Shown here: positions 4,854 through 5,873 of the stretch, piece by piece
Layout of the letters: each line of letters begins with the position of its first letter
Numbering within the stretch: the stretch's first letter is position 1
Assembly: GCA_051418075.1 (NCBI GenBank)
Contig: JBPRGG010000061.1
Span: 1-5,873, forward strand
DNA: 5,873 nucleotides
Source: JBPRGG01 sp051418075
GTDB taxonomy: Bacteria > Bacteroidota > Bacteroidia > Cytophagales > Cyclobacteriaceae
Direction of reading: 5' to 3'
Made by a program: the position numbers and the translations under genes
Notes under the pieces: generated by a model
Databases searched by the model: none
Told to the model about the DNA's origin: nothing
The model's input: only the letters and a program-made list of their open reading frames with translations

Positions 4854-5873
4854 TCATGCCTTCACCTTCTCCACCTCAAAAAACTGATCCAGGTCCTTAC
4901 CAAATAATACCTCTTTTTCCAAAAGCATCTCCGAAATACCCTTTAGTTGCTCATAATGTTCCTTTATCAGTTGCTTGGCCCTGTCATATTGTTCCTGGAT
5001 CAACTGCTGTACTTCCTGGTCGATTAATTTTCCTAAATGCTCACTATATGGCTTTTGGAAGGACTCCTGCCATTGTCCATTAGAGTCGTGAAAACTGATA
5101 TTTCCTAATTTATTATTAAACCCATACATGGTTACCATGGCGTAGGCCATTTTAGTCACTTTTTCCAGGTCATTCAGTGCCCCGGACGTGATTTCTCCAA
5201 ATTTAATCTCTTCTGCAGCCCTTCCTCCCAATGCCGCACACATTTTATCCAGCAACTGGGTTTTGGTTTGTAACTGATGTTCCCTCTGCTGGTACCAGTT
5301 AGCCCCCAGTGAGCGTCCTCTGGGTATAATACTTACTTTCACCAGGTCTTCCACATTTTTAAGCAAGCGGCTGATTACAGCATGACCCGCTTCATGATAG
5401 GCAATTACTTCTTTTTCATGCGGAGGGATGATCTTACTTCTTCTTTCCAGTCCGGCAATGGTTCTGTCCATAGCTTCCACAAAATCCTTCTGCTCTACTG
5501 CATTTTTTTGCTTTCGGGCTGCTATCAAGGCCGATTCGTTACAAAGATTGGCAATATCTGCCCCGGAAAAACCGGCGGTTTGTCCAGACAGTAATTTCAC
5601 ATCGATATTTTCCTTCAACTTGATCCCATTCATATGGATCTTGAAAATAGCCTCCCGCTCCTTAAAATTGGGCAAGTCAAAATAGATCTGGCGGTCAAAC
5701 CTTCCCGGTCTTAACAACGCTTTATCCAGAATATCCTGCCGGTTGGTGGCTGCCAAGACTATTACACCTGAATTGGTGCCGAATCCGTCCAACTCCTGCA
5801 GCATCTGGTTTAAGGTATTTTCCTGTTCATCATTGCTTTGCATGGATTTTGTCTTTCTCCTGGCCCGGCCAAT
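4854..5873 (-). CDS. ftsH: ATP-dependent zinc metalloprotease FtsH, C-terminal part
   Basis: This is the C-terminal 339 residues of the membrane-bound AAA+ protease FtsH, which degrades misassembled membrane proteins and some regulatory cytoplasmic proteins. The reading frame is open to the window edge (IGRARRKTKS precedes the internal MQSNDE), so the true start and the N-terminal membrane segments and Walker motifs lie outside. In visible-residue numbering, the second region of homology runs ATNRQDILDKALLRPGRFDR (42-61), with arginine-finger candidates R55 and R58. The AAA lid includes SGADIANLCNEAA-like SGADIANLCNESA (103-115). The zinc site is HEAGH (160-164), with the third ligand Asp235 in GALNDLEKVT. 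The peptidase domain continues with GGRAAEE (216-222). The helical C-terminus ends shortly after LFGKDLDQFFEV, with only a brief tail. All catalytic residues that can be seen are intact. Confidence 0.96.
   Translation of the reverse strand: MGRARRKTKSMQSNDEQENTLNQMLQELDGFGTNSGVIVLAATNRQDILDKALLRPGRFDRQIYFDLPNFKEREAIFKIHMNGIKLKENIDVKLLSGQTAGFSGADIANLCNESALIAARKQKNAVEQKDFVEAMDRTIAGLERRSKIIPPHEKEVIAYHEAGHAVISRLLKNVEDLVKVSIIPRGRSLGANWYQQREHQLQTKTQLLDKMCAALGGRAAEEIKFGEITSGALNDLEKVTKMAYAMVTMYGFNNKLGNISFHDSNGQWQESFQKPYSEHLGKLIDQEVQQLIQEQYDRAKQLIKEHYEQLKGISEMLLEKEVLFGKDLDQFFEVEKVKA

Noticed and set aside
4856..5685. Three plus-strand open frames of 70-85 codons
   Set aside because: All lie antisense to ftsH, whose motifs (HEAGH, SRH) establish the minus strand as coding.
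5841..5843. ATG at 5843 as the start of ftsH
   Set aside because: The frame is open upstream to the window edge, and the residues there (IGRARRKTKS) match the usual FtsH sequence before the second region of homology, so this Met is internal.
1..5873. CRISPR array, tRNA or rRNA genes, insertion-sequence ends
   Set aside because: I looked for repeated spacers, tRNA cloverleaf arms with TTCGA-type loops, and transposase motifs with flanking inverted repeats. None were seen beyond the intron fragment.

Overview
The window looks like a chromosomal piece of a Bacteroidota bacterium, probably Cytophagales-like. This rests on three things: moderate-to-low GC, mostly weak Shine-Dalgarno sequences, and promoter-like elements of the Bacteroidota type (TTTG, about 20 nt, then TAnnTTTG). 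The protein families also fit: a YtrA-type GntR regulator with an ABC transporter and a membrane-anchored DUF2807-like protein, and an FtsH with a Bacteroidota-style protease domain. The assignment is inference from composition and families; there is no rRNA or tRNA in the window.

Layout. Positions 1-~312 (+) hold the 3' end of a group II intron: the C-terminal (domain X) tail of its maturase, apparently frameshifted near 143, followed by a domain V hairpin and a domain VI-like hairpin. Positions 3117-406 (-) hold a compact four-gene operon: ABC ATPase, ABC permease, GntR/YtrA regulator, and a membrane-anchored protein that may be DUF2807-like. It has a good Bacteroidota promoter with a palindromic operator placed over the expected transcription start, which suggests autorepression by the GntR protein. 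Positions 3302-3532 (+) encode a small single-pass membrane protein of unknown function, ending next to a perfect 10-bp inverted repeat.

Positions 3631-3730 (+) contain the most interesting element: a canonical sigma-54 promoter (TGGCAC-N5-TTGC) whose predicted start lies about 23 nt before a strong intrinsic terminator hairpin with a T-tract. Together they define a candidate sigma-54-dependent small RNA of about 74 nt with no credible ORF. Positions 4592-3870 (-) encode a short-chain dehydrogenase/reductase with its own leader and a possible operator. Positions 5873-4854 (-) are the C-terminal half of FtsH, cut by the window edge.

How they relate. The ABC operon is a self-contained regulated unit. 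The small membrane protein and the candidate sRNA lie divergent from it and convergent with the SDR gene. The inverted repeat between the small gene and the sigma-54 promoter is at a reasonable distance to be an enhancer site for a sigma-54 activator, but it could instead be a transcript-end hairpin. No activator gene for sigma-54 is visible here.
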